DNA from: a virus
IMG/VR virus record: IMGVR_UViG_3300006641_000248
Span: 1-20,066 of that record
Direction: 5' to 3' (one strand)
Length of the DNA: 20,066 bases
Shown: positions 7,145-14,018 of the stretch, piece by piece
Numbering within the stretch: the stretch's first letter is position 1
Layout: each line of letters begins with the position of its first letter
Position numbers and translations under genes: made by a program
Notes under the pieces: generated by a model
What the model saw: the letters and a program-made list of their open reading frames with translations, nothing else
Database searches by the model: none
Told to the model about the DNA's origin: nothing

Positions 7145-10100
7145 ATGTCTGAAGCTGCTAAGCTCAGGGAAATGATGAAAGCCAAGGCCAAGCGCCTTGC
7201 ATCCGGTGATCCCAAGCAGAAGGTCGACTCTTCGTCTTGGACGCCGCCGGAAATGCTGGAAGCCGACGTTAAGACGGGCATGCGCCCGCTGTCGCGCCGC
7301 GCCTACAAGAAAGGTGGCAAAGTCGTCGGTAAGGTTGCGGGCAAGAACGCCCCGATGCGCGCCGACCGTAAGCGTCGTAAGGCCGGTGGTGAGGTCGGTG
7401 AGGCCGAAGCCTTTGCGAACGCTAAAGTGAATCGTAACCTTAAGAACGCTAACCAGCTGCGCGAAGGCAAGAAGCACGTTGGCGGGTTTAAGAAGGGCGG
7501 AAAGGCACCGAACGCGGAAGCCGATCCGGATATGCCGAACCAGATCACGACGGAAGAATATCGTCGCTTGCTGGAAAAGCGTCAGTCGACGCAGGGTGGC
7601 GAGCCTCAGGCTTCCGATCTGTACACCAAAGAGCAGCTTGAGCGTCTGGAGCGTGGTTATAAGAAAGGTGGTCGCCCGAAGAAGTTCTCCGGTGGCGACG
7701 TTCTTAAGCTTCTCAGCCCGGTCGCGATGCTCGCCAGTCTTGGCGAAGACGACAAGGACAAGAAGTGCTACGGTGGTCGCAACAAGCGCAAGTCGGGTGG
7801 CCGCACGAAGCGCGCTGACGGCGGGTTGCTCAACGATCCGCGCACGGCGGGCAACGCGATTCTTCAGAATTCGGCCATGGCGGCGGGTGTCCCGCAGGAC
7901 GCTCTCTCGTTCGCTCCGGCCATGCCTTCGCAGGGTATCAAGAAGTTCCTTGGCCTTAAGAAGGGCGGCAAGGTCAGCCACATGGAGTGGGAACACTCCA
8001 AAAAGGATCTTGCGCAGGACAAGAAGCTCGCTAAGAAGCATGGCATGAGCATGGAGGCTTGGGAAAAGTCCGAAATGGACGCCAAGCACGACAAGCAGCA
8101 GTCGACGAAGGGCCTCAAGAAGGGTGGCCGCAGCAAGGCTGGTGGTGGCGTCCTTTCGGACCCGGCACTGATGGCTGGTATGTCACAGATGCACCAGCGC
8201 ACCTCTGGTCGCAAGGCTGGCGGCAAGGCTCTCAGTGGCCAGATGCAGGGCACTCGCCCGACGGGTGGTCGTCTCGCTCGCGCTGAAGGTGGTACCACCG
8301 GTCAGGCGGCGGCGGATGCGAGAAACCGTTCTCAGTTCATGTCTCATTTGCAGCAGCGGATGCAGAACCCTGCTGTGATGGCGCAGTCTGATAAGATGTC
8401 CGCTCTGAAGAGCCAGATGGATTATCTTACCAAGAATCCCAACGCCACGGGACGTGATGTAAAGCAGTACTTTAATACGATGGCGGGTCGTGGCCCGGAT
8501 GCAGCTAGAGGAAGAGCCGGTAACCCTCAGGGCCAGCGTGGACCGATGCAGGGCGCTCCTCAGGGCTCCATGCAGGGCGCTCCTAAGGCCAAGAAGGGTG
8601 GTCGTATTAAACGCGCCGATGGTGGGGTGATGCCGACGACTGCAACGGCAAACACGGCTGCACCTACAACGACCAATACGGCTGCACCTACGACAGCGAC
8701 GACAGCTACGACTACCAATAAACCGGCGAATCCAGTGGCTACGACAGCTACTACTGCGACGACTACGGCGGCTACCAATCCTAATCAGCAGAGACTGGAA
8801 CGTCGTAACGCTGCTAAAAAGGAGGCCACGGATCGTCGCGAAGCTCGCAAAGCTGCGCGTATGGAACGCCGTACCAGTGGTAAATCAGCGACTGGCACCA
8901 CTGCGACCGCTACGGACGCCACTACTAAGACGGCGGATGCTGAGTCGAAGTTCAAGCACTCGAATCGCTACGGTTCGGCGCTGATGCTCCCGGCTAAGAA
9001 GGGTGGTCGCATCCAGAAATTCGGTGGTGGCGCTCTTGGATACGCTGAAGGTGGTAAGCCGGGGATGGGTGGACAGCAAGCTCGTCCGCAAGCCTCTATG
9101 GGTAACGCTCAACGCATGCCTAACCAGTCTCGTCCAAAGCAGTCTGGTGTCGGTCAGCCGCAAGTTTCGCCTCCGCCGCCGACCAGCCCTTATCAGCCGG
9201 GTGGTGGTTTGCCGACGCAGGACACGTCTGTTCAACCGTATAACGGTCAGCCCGTTAACGGTGTGACGAGTGGGTTTAACCAACCACAAATTCAGCAGCC
9301 GCAGTTACAGCCTTGGCAACAGCAGATGATGCAGCAGCAGGAGGCCCTTCAGCAGCAGTATCAGCCGCAAATGCAGGCTTATAATGATCAGATGCAGGCG
9401 ATGTTCGGTAACTATGCCCCGACTCCGGGTTCGCCCGGATTTGATCAGCTTCAGCAAATGATGCAGAATCAGCCTTCTTGGATGTCTGATTTGCAAAAAC
9501 AGCAGCAGGCTATCGCTCAGCAGTATCAGCCGCAGATGGATGCCTATAATTCTCTGATGAGACAGCAATCCCCGATGGGGATTGGTAGCTACGCGGTTCA
9601 GCAAGCCATGGGCCAGACTCCGCCTCCGCCGTCAGGTGGTTATCTGGCTTCGCAGGGTTACTCACCTATTGCGCAGGGCGGGTTCATGGGTACCCAGCCG
9701 CAGTTCAACACGGGCGGTCGTGTTGCCCGCAAGTCGGGTGGTAAGACCAAAGCTGGCAAGACGAACATTAACATCGTCATTGCCAGCAAGGCTCCGGGCG
9801 ACCAGACGGGCATGCAGCAGCCGATGCCGCCCGCTCCGCCTCCGGGTGGCCCCGGCGCTCCTCCGCCCATGGGCGGCGCTCCGGGCATGCCTCCGATGCC
9901 CCCGCCGCCCCCGATGGGTGGTCCGGGCCCGATGATGCGCGGTGGCCGTGCGTACCGTTCCTATAAGGACATGGACGCCGGTGCTGGTTCGGGCATGGGT
10001 CGCCTTGAGAAGACCGAAATTGCCAAGCGTACTGCCCACAAGGCGGGTGGCAAGATCTATCGGTCTTACAAAGACATGGACGCTGGTGCCGGTTCCGGCC

Positions 10101-10150
10101 TTGGCCGTCTGGAGAAGACTGAAATTCAGTCTCGCAAAAAGGGTTCTTAA
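7145..10150 (+). CDS. Large basic low-complexity protein with K-x-G-G motif array; probable virion-associated protein of unknown function
   Basis: This is a 1001-residue protein with a good AGGAG site at about 7131-7135. It has 13 K-(K/A/S)-G-G motifs (first residues at 55, 79, 116, 173, 216, 272, 325, 331, 357, 483, 618, 863 and 966). It also has ADGG or AEGG at 224, 380, 491 and 634. Between them are short helical charged stretches. Residues about 497-548 are a Thr/Ala linker. Residues about 712-810 are Gln-rich, with a 19-residue unit repeated (QQQYQPQMQAYNDQM and AQQYQPQMDAYNSLM). Residues about 892-928 are Pro/Gly/Met-rich. The end holds two 35-residue copies beginning YRSYKDMDAGAGSG at 937 and 972. 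No enzyme domain is visible. The strong positive charge suggests nucleic-acid or capsid-interior contact. Codons are dominated by CGT, GGT and GCT, as in highly expressed genes. I know similar K-x-G-G proteins occur in environmental phages, but not what they do. Confidence 0.85.
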   Translation: MSEAAKLREMMKAKAKRLASGDPKQKVDSSSWTPPEMLEADVKTGMRPLSRRAYKKGGKVVGKVAGKNAPMRADRKRRKAGGEVGEAEAFANAKVNRNLKNANQLREGKKHVGGFKKGGKAPNAEADPDMPNQITTEEYRRLLEKRQSTQGGEPQASDLYTKEQLERLERGYKKGGRPKKFSGGDVLKLLSPVAMLASLGEDDKDKKCYGGRNKRKSGGRTKRADGGLLNDPRTAGNAILQNSAMAAGVPQDALSFAPAMPSQGIKKFLGLKKGGKVSHMEWEHSKKDLAQDKKLAKKHGMSMEAWEKSEMDAKHDKQQSTKGLKKGGRSKAGGGVLSDPALMAGMSQMHQRTSGRKAGGKALSGQMQGTRPTGGRLARAEGGTTGQAAADARNRSQFMSHLQQRMQNPAVMAQSDKMSALKSQMDYLTKNPNATGRDVKQYFNTMAGRGPDAARGRAGNPQGQRGPMQGAPQGSMQGAPKAKKGGRIKRADGGVMPTTATANTAAPTTTNTAAPTTATTATTTNKPANPVATTATTATTTAATNPNQQRLERRNAAKKEATDRREARKAARMERRTSGKSATGTTATATDATTKTADAESKFKHSNRYGSALMLPAKKGGRIQKFGGGALGYAEGGKPGMGGQQARPQASMGNAQRMPNQSRPKQSGVGQPQVSPPPPTSPYQPGGGLPTQDTSVQPYNGQPVNGVTSGFNQPQIQQPQLQPWQQQMMQQQEALQQQYQPQMQAYNDQMQAMFGNYAPTPGSPGFDQLQQMMQNQPSWMSDLQKQQQAIAQQYQPQMDAYNSLMRQQSPMGIGSYAVQQAMGQTPPPPSGGYLASQGYSPIAQGGFMGTQPQFNTGGRVARKSGGKTKAGKTNINIVIASKAPGDQTGMQQPMPPAPPPGGPGAPPPMGGAPGMPPMPPPPPMGGPGPMMRGGRAYRSYKDMDAGAGSGMGRLEKTEIAKRTAHKAGGKIYRSYKDMDAGAGSGLGRLEKTEIQSRKKGS
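9953..10147 (+). repeat. Tandem 105-bp (35-residue) coding repeat, two copies
   Basis: Copy one starts at 9953 and copy two at 10058. Both encode YRSYKDMDAGAGSG, then MG or LG, then RLEKTEI. The second copy ends at the C-terminus of the 1001-residue protein. The nucleotide copies differ at many third positions (for example tataaggacatgg against tacaaagacatgg). The duplication is therefore old or kept by selection at the protein level. Confidence 0.9.
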
Positions 10151-10166
10151 CGGGTACCCGTTAAGA
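10145..10166. promoter_or_regulatory. 22-bp perfect palindrome over the stop codon
   Basis: Bases 10145-10166 are self-complementary over their full length, with GGGTACCC at the centre. The TAA stop of the 1001-residue gene (10148-10150) lies inside it. As RNA it would fold into a 9-bp stem with a GUAC loop. As DNA it could be a dimer-binding operator. No U-run follows. It sits two bases before a second, longer hairpin. Confidence 0.7.
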
Positions 10167-10168
10167 CA

Positions 10169-10209
10169 GGGTGGAGCGCGTTCGGACCCCCTCTCTCCGC
10201 GCTCCACCC
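10169..10209 (+). terminator. Strong hairpin without U-tract (terminator-like or processing hairpin)
   Basis: The left arm 10169-10180 (GGGTGGAGCGCG) pairs perfectly over 12 bp with the right arm 10198-10209, leaving a 17-base loop. The bases after it (accactaatac) are not a U-run, so this is not a classical intrinsic terminator. It may slow polymerase, protect the upstream message end, or be an endonuclease site between the long upstream gene and the co-chaperonin genes. Confidence 0.55.
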
Positions 10210-10246
10210 ACCACTAATACTTGCAACGAGAGGGGAGAATAGCCAC

Positions 10247-10435
10247 ATGGAAAGGTACGAACACGAACTGAGAAAGCTGATCGACGCTCAGATAGAACGT
10301 CTTAAGGACTTCTTGGCAGCGGGTTCTCCGGAAGATATGTCGGAGTACAGACTAATGGTCGGCCAGATCGCAGGACTACGCCAATGCATCGACCTTATGG
10401 ACGAAGCTAGGCAGAAAGCAAACCAAGCTAGGTAA
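10247..10435 (+). CDS. Small conserved phage protein upstream of co-chaperonin (unknown function)
   Basis: This is a 62-residue, nearly all-helical protein with a strong AGGGGAG site at about 10231-10237. The central part (SEYRLMVGQIAGLRQCIDLMDEARQ) has the 'YR..VGQI.GL' pattern. I recall this pattern from a small protein found in the head-gene region of many short-tailed phages. The first half is an amphipathic helix (ELRKLIDAQIERLKDFLAAG). It follows the double hairpin and precedes the co-chaperonin by 17 bases, so both probably share a message. No enzymatic role is visible. It could be a head-assembly or internal structural helper, but that is a guess from context. Confidence 0.78.
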   Translation: MERYEHELRKLIDAQIERLKDFLAAGSPEDMSEYRLMVGQIAGLRQCIDLMDEARQKANQAR

Positions 10436-10452
10436 AGAGAGGGGATCTCATA

Positions 10453-10842
10453 ATGCCACCAATGACGATGCTTCACGAAGTGGAGCCCGAAAAAGAAATC
10501 ATCGACCGTATTGGCGATCTTTCGACGGTCGACATTTTCAACAATCAGGTGCTTTGCGCCATCTACGTCCGCCCGACGAAAACCAAGTCCGGCATTATCC
10601 TCACCGACAACACGCGTGCTGAGGACAAGTTCCAAGGCAAAGTGGGTCTGGTGCTGAAAAAGGGTCCCCGTGCGTTCAAGGACGACGGTGACTGGTTTGA
10701 AGGGTGCGACGTGCAAGAGGGTGATTGGGTGTTTTTCCGCGTGTCGGACGGATGGCCTCTCACTATTAATGGTGTCGATTGCCGTCTTCTGGACGATACG
10801 ATCGTCCGGGGCAAAATCGACCATCCAGATAGAGTGTGGTGA
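10453..10842 (+). CDS. GroES-like phage co-chaperonin
   Basis: This 129-residue protein resembles the Cpn10 fold. A beta-barrel strand (NQVLCAIYVRP) leads into KTKSGIILTDN at residues 43-53. That corresponds to the GroES mobile loop, with the hydrophobic triplet I-I-L (48-50) where bacterial GroES has I-V-L. FQGKVGLVLKKGP (60-72) matches the 'G.V..VG.G' strand. VQEGDWVFFRVSDG (87-100) matches the GroES 'V..GD.V.F' strand, and DDTIVRGKI (114-122) the closing strand. An inserted stretch at about 73-86 and the N-terminal extension make it longer than GroES (about 97 residues). No GroEL partner is encoded here, so it should cap the host GroEL chamber, as T4 gp31 does for its capsid protein. Its place just ahead of the scaffold and capsid genes fits that role. 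The GAGGGG site precedes ATG 10453. The next ATGs at 10462 and 10468 are alternatives. Confidence 0.87.
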   Translation: MPPMTMLHEVEPEKEIIDRIGDLSTVDIFNNQVLCAIYVRPTKTKSGIILTDNTRAEDKFQGKVGLVLKKGPRAFKDDGDWFEGCDVQEGDWVFFRVSDGWPLTINGVDCRLLDDTIVRGKIDHPDRVW

Positions 10843-10848
10843 GGGAGG
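10843..10848 (+). promoter_or_regulatory. Shine-Dalgarno site GGGAGG deciding the start at 10854
   Basis: GGGAGG lies five bases before ATG 10854, right after the co-chaperonin TGA (10840-10842). This supports the ATG over the in-frame GTG at 10836, which would sit before this site. Confidence 0.8.
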
Positions 10849-10853
10849 CTGAT

Positions 10854-11750
10854 ATGGCTAACGAAAAAGACGACCAGATCGAAGTAGAAATCGAAAAAGT
10901 CGAAGACGCTGCTCCAGAAGTGGAAGTGGTTGCTGCTGAGGCCGAAAGTACCAAGGACGAGGTTACTGAAACCCTCGACGAGCTTCGCAAGCGGCTTGAG
11001 TCCGAACGAGCGGCCCGTCTGGACGCCGAACGGCGCGCTCAAGAGGCCGCTAATATCGCGGCGCAGGCACGCAATGAGGCTGAAGACACCAATCTCCACC
11101 TCGTTACGAATGCGATCGGCACTCTTAAGCAAAATGCGGCAATCCTCAAGGACCACTATAAGTCTGCGATGGAAGCTGGAGACTACGATCGGGTGGCCGA
11201 AATCCAGCAGGAAATGGCCAACAACTCGCACAAGCTGTCTGAGCTGGAGCGTGGTAAAGCCGCAATGGAGTCTAAGCCTCGCGTCGAAGTTCCCCGGACA
11301 CCCGTGGAAACCGACCCGGTTGAAGCTCTGGCGTCTCAACTTAGCCCAAGGTCCGCTCAGTGGGTTCGCTCGCACCCGGAGTACGCCACGAACCCGGTCC
11401 TGCGCGAGAAGATGATCGCAGCGCACCGTCTGGCGGTTGCAGATAGCATGGCTCCGGACACCGATGACTATTTCGATTATGTCGAAGGTGTTCTTCGCAT
11501 CAAGAAGAGTGAACCCGTGCGCAATCAGGACGACGACGCTACCTCCGCAGCCGCCAAACCGGTCCAGAGGCGTTCTTCTCCGCCCGCAGCGCCAGTTTCG
11601 CGCAGTGGTACCGGCGACGGGTCGCGCCCCAACGTGGTCCGTTTGACCTCTGAAGAGCGCGAAATGGCCCAGATGATGGGCATGACCGACAAGCAATACG
11701 CCGAAAACAAGCTCAAACTCATCCAAGAAGGTCGTTTGACCAAACATTGA
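10854..11750 (+). CDS. Probable capsid scaffolding protein
   Basis: This is a 298-residue protein starting at ATG 10854. Residues 1-40 are very acidic (EVEIEKVEDAAPEVEVVAAE). Residues about 40-150 form a long charged coiled coil (ESERAARLDAERRAQEAANIAAQARNEAE and onward). A Pro/Ser/Arg linker follows at about 225-255. The C-terminus is a short helical domain (LTSEEREMAQMMGMTDKQY, then a Lys-containing helix). An acidic coiled coil with a small helical C-terminal end, coded just before the capsid gene, is the usual form of phage scaffolds such as those of P22 and T7. The C-terminal motif recurs in phage genes in the same position, from memory. It could instead be an internal head protein. No protease motif is fused to it, and no separate prohead protease is visible in the window. 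Confidence 0.72.
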   Translation: MANEKDDQIEVEIEKVEDAAPEVEVVAAEAESTKDEVTETLDELRKRLESERAARLDAERRAQEAANIAAQARNEAEDTNLHLVTNAIGTLKQNAAILKDHYKSAMEAGDYDRVAEIQQEMANNSHKLSELERGKAAMESKPRVEVPRTPVETDPVEALASQLSPRSAQWVRSHPEYATNPVLREKMIAAHRLAVADSMAPDTDDYFDYVEGVLRIKKSEPVRNQDDDATSAAAKPVQRRSSPPAAPVSRSGTGDGSRPNVVRLTSEEREMAQMMGMTDKQYAENKLKLIQEGRLTKH

Positions 11751-11760
11751 GGGGTAGAAA

Positions 11761-12297
11761 ATGCAGACCGTACCCAAGAAGCCCGTAGCGGCTAAAGTTG
11801 AACGTCCTCCGATGCGTCCGGAACTTCGCGATGATCCTCGTGAAGCCGCCCGCCGCCGTGCTGAGGAAATTCGAGGCCACCTTGGCGGCATCGAAGATAG
11901 CGTCGACGAATTCTATATCGACATGTCGGTCATCCCGGATGGCTGGACGTACGAGTGGAAGCGTCACACCATCGTCGGACAGGAAGATCCGGCTTATCAG
12001 GTGCAGTTGGCCCGCATGGGTTGGACGCCTGTGCCCACGTCTCGTCATCCGGAAATGATGCCGGGCGGTGGTAAATACGAAACCATCGAGCGCAAAGGCA
12101 TGATCCTCATGGAGCGCCCGAAGGAAATCACGGACGACGTTCGTGGTATCGAGCGCAAGCGTGCACGCGATCAGGTGCGAGTGAAAGAGCAGCAGCTCAC
12201 CAACGCCCCCGACGGCCAGTTCACGCGCGACCACGAGCGCGTCAAGCCGCGCATCAAGAAGGGCTACGAGCCCATCGAAATCCCGTCGGACGATTGA
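11761..12297 (+). CDS. Conserved phage head-region protein of unknown function
   Basis: This is a 178-residue protein with GAGGGG ahead of ATG 11761, ten bases after the scaffold stop. The N-terminus is basic and Pro-rich. The core (DEFYIDMSVIPDGWTYEWKR, MGWTPVPTSRHPEMMPGGG, ERKGMILMERPKEITDD) forms a pattern I recall from a conserved protein coded next to capsid genes in many environmental and rhizobial phages. The last third is charged helix and linker. It lacks membrane segments, signal peptide and known catalytic motifs. The Trp/Tyr-rich beta core suggests a virion or assembly component. The gene is the last before a hairpin and a new promoter, so it probably ends the scaffold transcription unit. 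Confidence 0.8.
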   Translation: MQTVPKKPVAAKVERPPMRPELRDDPREAARRRAEEIRGHLGGIEDSVDEFYIDMSVIPDGWTYEWKRHTIVGQEDPAYQVQLARMGWTPVPTSRHPEMMPGGGKYETIERKGMILMERPKEITDDVRGIERKRARDQVRVKEQQLTNAPDGQFTRDHERVKPRIKKGYEPIEIPSDD

Positions 12298-12308
12298 CGG
12301 TGTATCGG

Positions 12309-12337
12309 GGGAAGCGGTGGTTGGCCCGCCGCTTCCC
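12309..12337 (+). terminator. 9-bp perfect hairpin, weak terminator-like, immediately before a promoter
   Basis: The arms 12309-12317 (GGGAAGCGG) and 12329-12337 (CCGCTTCCC) pair perfectly around an 11-base loop. Only two T residues follow, and these begin the -35 box of the next promoter. It may partly stop read-through from the scaffold unit or insulate the promoter. Confidence 0.55.
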
Positions 12338-12366
12338 TTGACACGCTTTCCTAATTCTGCTACTGT
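12338..12366 (+). promoter_or_regulatory. Sigma70-type promoter for the decoration and capsid genes
   Basis: A consensus -35 box TTGACA (12338-12343) is followed by a 17-base spacer and TACTGT (12361-12366). A TG one base upstream of that hexamer (TGC-TACTGT) forms an extended -10. Transcription would start near 12372, leaving a leader of about 90 bases before the decoration gene. This is the best promoter match I find in the non-coding parts of the window, and it lies where strong capsid expression is needed. Confidence 0.7.
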
Positions 12367-12450
12367 GGAATTGTTCTCCCCCGGTGTGGAGGACTTAATA
12401 CTTCCCGGTTCTTAATCGCCCCGGCGCGCGATGATGAACCTCCTGTTAGA

Positions 12451-12455
12451 AGGAG
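12451..12455 (+). promoter_or_regulatory. Shine-Dalgarno AGGAG deciding the start at 12464, possibly masked by a small hairpin
   Basis: AGGAG at 12451-12455 is eight bases before ATG 12464 and decides that start over the in-frame ATGs at 12431 and 12434, which have no such site. CTCCT at 12440-12444 can pair with it across a six-base loop, giving a short stem that could modulate ribosome access. Confidence 0.6.
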
Positions 12456-12463
12456 ATTCCGTC

Positions 12464-13081
12464 ATGGCGAATGTTGATGCGCCTTTCGGTTTCAGTCAGT
12501 ACAGGGGCCTTGCGTACGCGCCGACGTACGAACAAGTTCCTGTCGCTATCGCCTACAACGCTTCCGCCATCTTCTATGGTGACCCCGTGTTCCCGACTGC
12601 CGCTGGTGGTGTCGAGAAGGGCACGCCGGGCACTGATCCGATCGCGGGTGTGTTCGTCGGTTGCAAGTATCTCTCGGTCGCGCAGAAGCGCACTGTCTGG
12701 TCGAACTATTGGCCGGGTTCGGATGTTGCTTCGGGCAACACCGTTGAGGGTTACATTATCAATGACCCGAACGCTCGTTTCGTCGCTCAGGTCAGTGGTT
12801 CCACGTCGACCGGCATCGGTACGGATGCTGTGAACAACAACGTCCAGTTCGCCTACGGCACGGGTAACACCGCCAACGGCATCTCTGGCGCGTACATTGT
12901 TTACAACAGCGTTGCCGACACGGCCACCCTTCCGTTCAAAGTGGTCGGTATCCTCACGGATCCGCCGGGCTCGCCCGGTACGCCGATCGCACCCGACACT
13001 GCAGCGGCCCCCGGCGCTTACAATCGCATCATTGTTGCTTTCAACAATGTTACGACCCGCGCTGGTACCCTTGGCGTCTAA
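12464..13081 (+). CDS. Capsid decoration-type structural protein
   Basis: This is a 205-residue protein beginning MANVDAPFGFSQYRG, in the only frame position with a proper AGGAG site. The pattern is N-terminal MAN.DAPFGF, then IFYGDPVFP, PIAGVFVGCKYLS, SNYWPGSDV, a DPNARFVAQ strand, IGTDAVNNN and a late FKVVGILTDP. From memory, it is shared by a family of small beta-rich virion proteins coded directly before the major capsid gene in many phages. They are thought to decorate or stabilise the capsid. The amino-acid composition (Gly, Ala, Thr, Val, Asn; few charges) fits an exposed beta protein. Codon use is dominated by GGT, GTC and CGT. The gene is first behind the strong promoter and 15 bases from the capsid gene. 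The exact place in the virion is inferred. Confidence 0.75.
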   Translation: MANVDAPFGFSQYRGLAYAPTYEQVPVAIAYNASAIFYGDPVFPTAAGGVEKGTPGTDPIAGVFVGCKYLSVAQKRTVWSNYWPGSDVASGNTVEGYIINDPNARFVAQVSGSTSTGIGTDAVNNNVQFAYGTGNTANGISGAYIVYNSVADTATLPFKVVGILTDPPGSPGTPIAPDTAAAPGAYNRIIVAFNNVTTRAGTLGV

Positions 13082-13096
13082 GAGGAGTAAGGACCA

Positions 13097-14011
13097 ATGG
13101 CTGTTAATCTTAGTGCCATCAAAGACCTTCTCCTCCCCGGACTCCGTGGAATTGAAGGCAAGTACGAGCAGATCCCGTCTCAGTACGACAAGATCTTCAC
13201 GAAGCATGATTCCAAGATGGCGCTTGAGCGCACGGCGGAAATGCGCTTCTTGGGTCTTGCTCAGCTCAAGACTGAAGGCGGTCAGACTGCTTTCGACAAT
13301 AACGCCGGTGAGCGTTATGTCTATAACCAAGAGCATACGGAAATCGGTCTTGGTTACGCGATCACCCGCAAGGCGATCGACGATAACCTCTACAAGACCC
13401 AGTTCCACCCGTCCAACCTTGGCCTGATCGAGTCTTTCCAGCAGACCAAGGAAATCTACGGCGCTAACATCCTCAACACCGCGACGACGTACAACGCGGC
13501 TGTTGGTGGTGACGGCAAGGCTCTCTGCGCCACCGACCATCCGATCGACGGTGGCACGGTTGCGAACAAGCCGTCCGTGGACGTCGACCTTAACGAAGCG
13601 ACCCTTCTGAACGCCATGATCGCGGTTCGTACGAACTTCAAGGATCAGGCCGGTCTGAAGGTGTTTGCGCGTGCTCGCAAGCTGATCGTTCCTCCCCAGC
13701 TTGAGCCGGTCGCCATTCGTCTCTTGAAGACGGAGCTTCGTCCGGGCACCGCCGACAACGACGTGAACGCGATCATGACGACTGCTGGCGGTCTGCCGGA
13801 GTCGTACATGGTCAACGACTTCCTCACGTCGCAGTACGCGTGGTTCCTTCTCACGAACATCGATGGCCTCTCCTACATGGAGCGCATCAAGTTCGAGACG
13901 GACATGCAGGTCGATTTCGTGACGGACAACCTGTTGGTCAAGGGCTACGAGCGTTACTCGTTCGGCTACTACAACTGGCGTTCGATCTACGGCTCGTTCC
14001 CGACGTCGTAA
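13097..14011 (+). CDS. Major capsid protein (HK97 fold, Mu gpT-like)
   Basis: This 304-residue protein builds the icosahedral shell. AGGAG upstream precedes ATG 13097. The order of features matches Mu gpT-type capsid proteins. These are an N-terminal helix (LKDLLLPGLRGIEGKYEQ-like) and an E-loop-like part with RFLGLAQLKTEGGQTAFDNNAGERY. A spine helix follows (GLGYAITRKAIDDNLYKT onward), then an Ala/Asn-rich turn with CATDHPIDGG. The A-domain has DQAGLKVFARARKLIVPPQLEPVAIRLLKTEL, then PESYMVNDFLTSQYAWFLLTN, and the C-terminal FGYYNWRSIYG. There is no N-terminal delta domain and no visible protease gene, in keeping with assembly on a separate scaffold. It is followed by a strong UUCG hairpin. 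The short gap to the decoration gene indicates a shared message. Confidence 0.93.
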   Translation: MAVNLSAIKDLLLPGLRGIEGKYEQIPSQYDKIFTKHDSKMALERTAEMRFLGLAQLKTEGGQTAFDNNAGERYVYNQEHTEIGLGYAITRKAIDDNLYKTQFHPSNLGLIESFQQTKEIYGANILNTATTYNAAVGGDGKALCATDHPIDGGTVANKPSVDVDLNEATLLNAMIAVRTNFKDQAGLKVFARARKLIVPPQLEPVAIRLLKTELRPGTADNDVNAIMTTAGGLPESYMVNDFLTSQYAWFLLTNIDGLSYMERIKFETDMQVDFVTDNLLVKGYERYSFGYYNWRSIYGSFPTS

Positions 14012-14018
14012 TGCTAAG

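Noticed and set aside
10836-10853. GTG 10836 as the start of the scaffold-like gene
   Set aside because: It overlaps the co-chaperonin end and precedes the good GGGAGG site. ATG 10854 is correctly spaced.
10563-11891. Long - strand frame opposite the co-chaperonin and scaffold genes
   Set aside because: It spans several real + strand genes and a gene boundary, has no recognisable domain, and its composition fits antisense shadow.
12431-12463. In-frame ATG codons 12431 and 12434 as the decoration gene start
   Set aside because: They have no ribosome site, while AGGAG is well spaced for ATG 12464, and the conserved-type start MAN.DAPFGF begins there.
12446-13540. Long - strand frame opposite the decoration and capsid genes
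   Set aside because: It crosses the boundary of two firmly identified + strand genes and lacks start signals.
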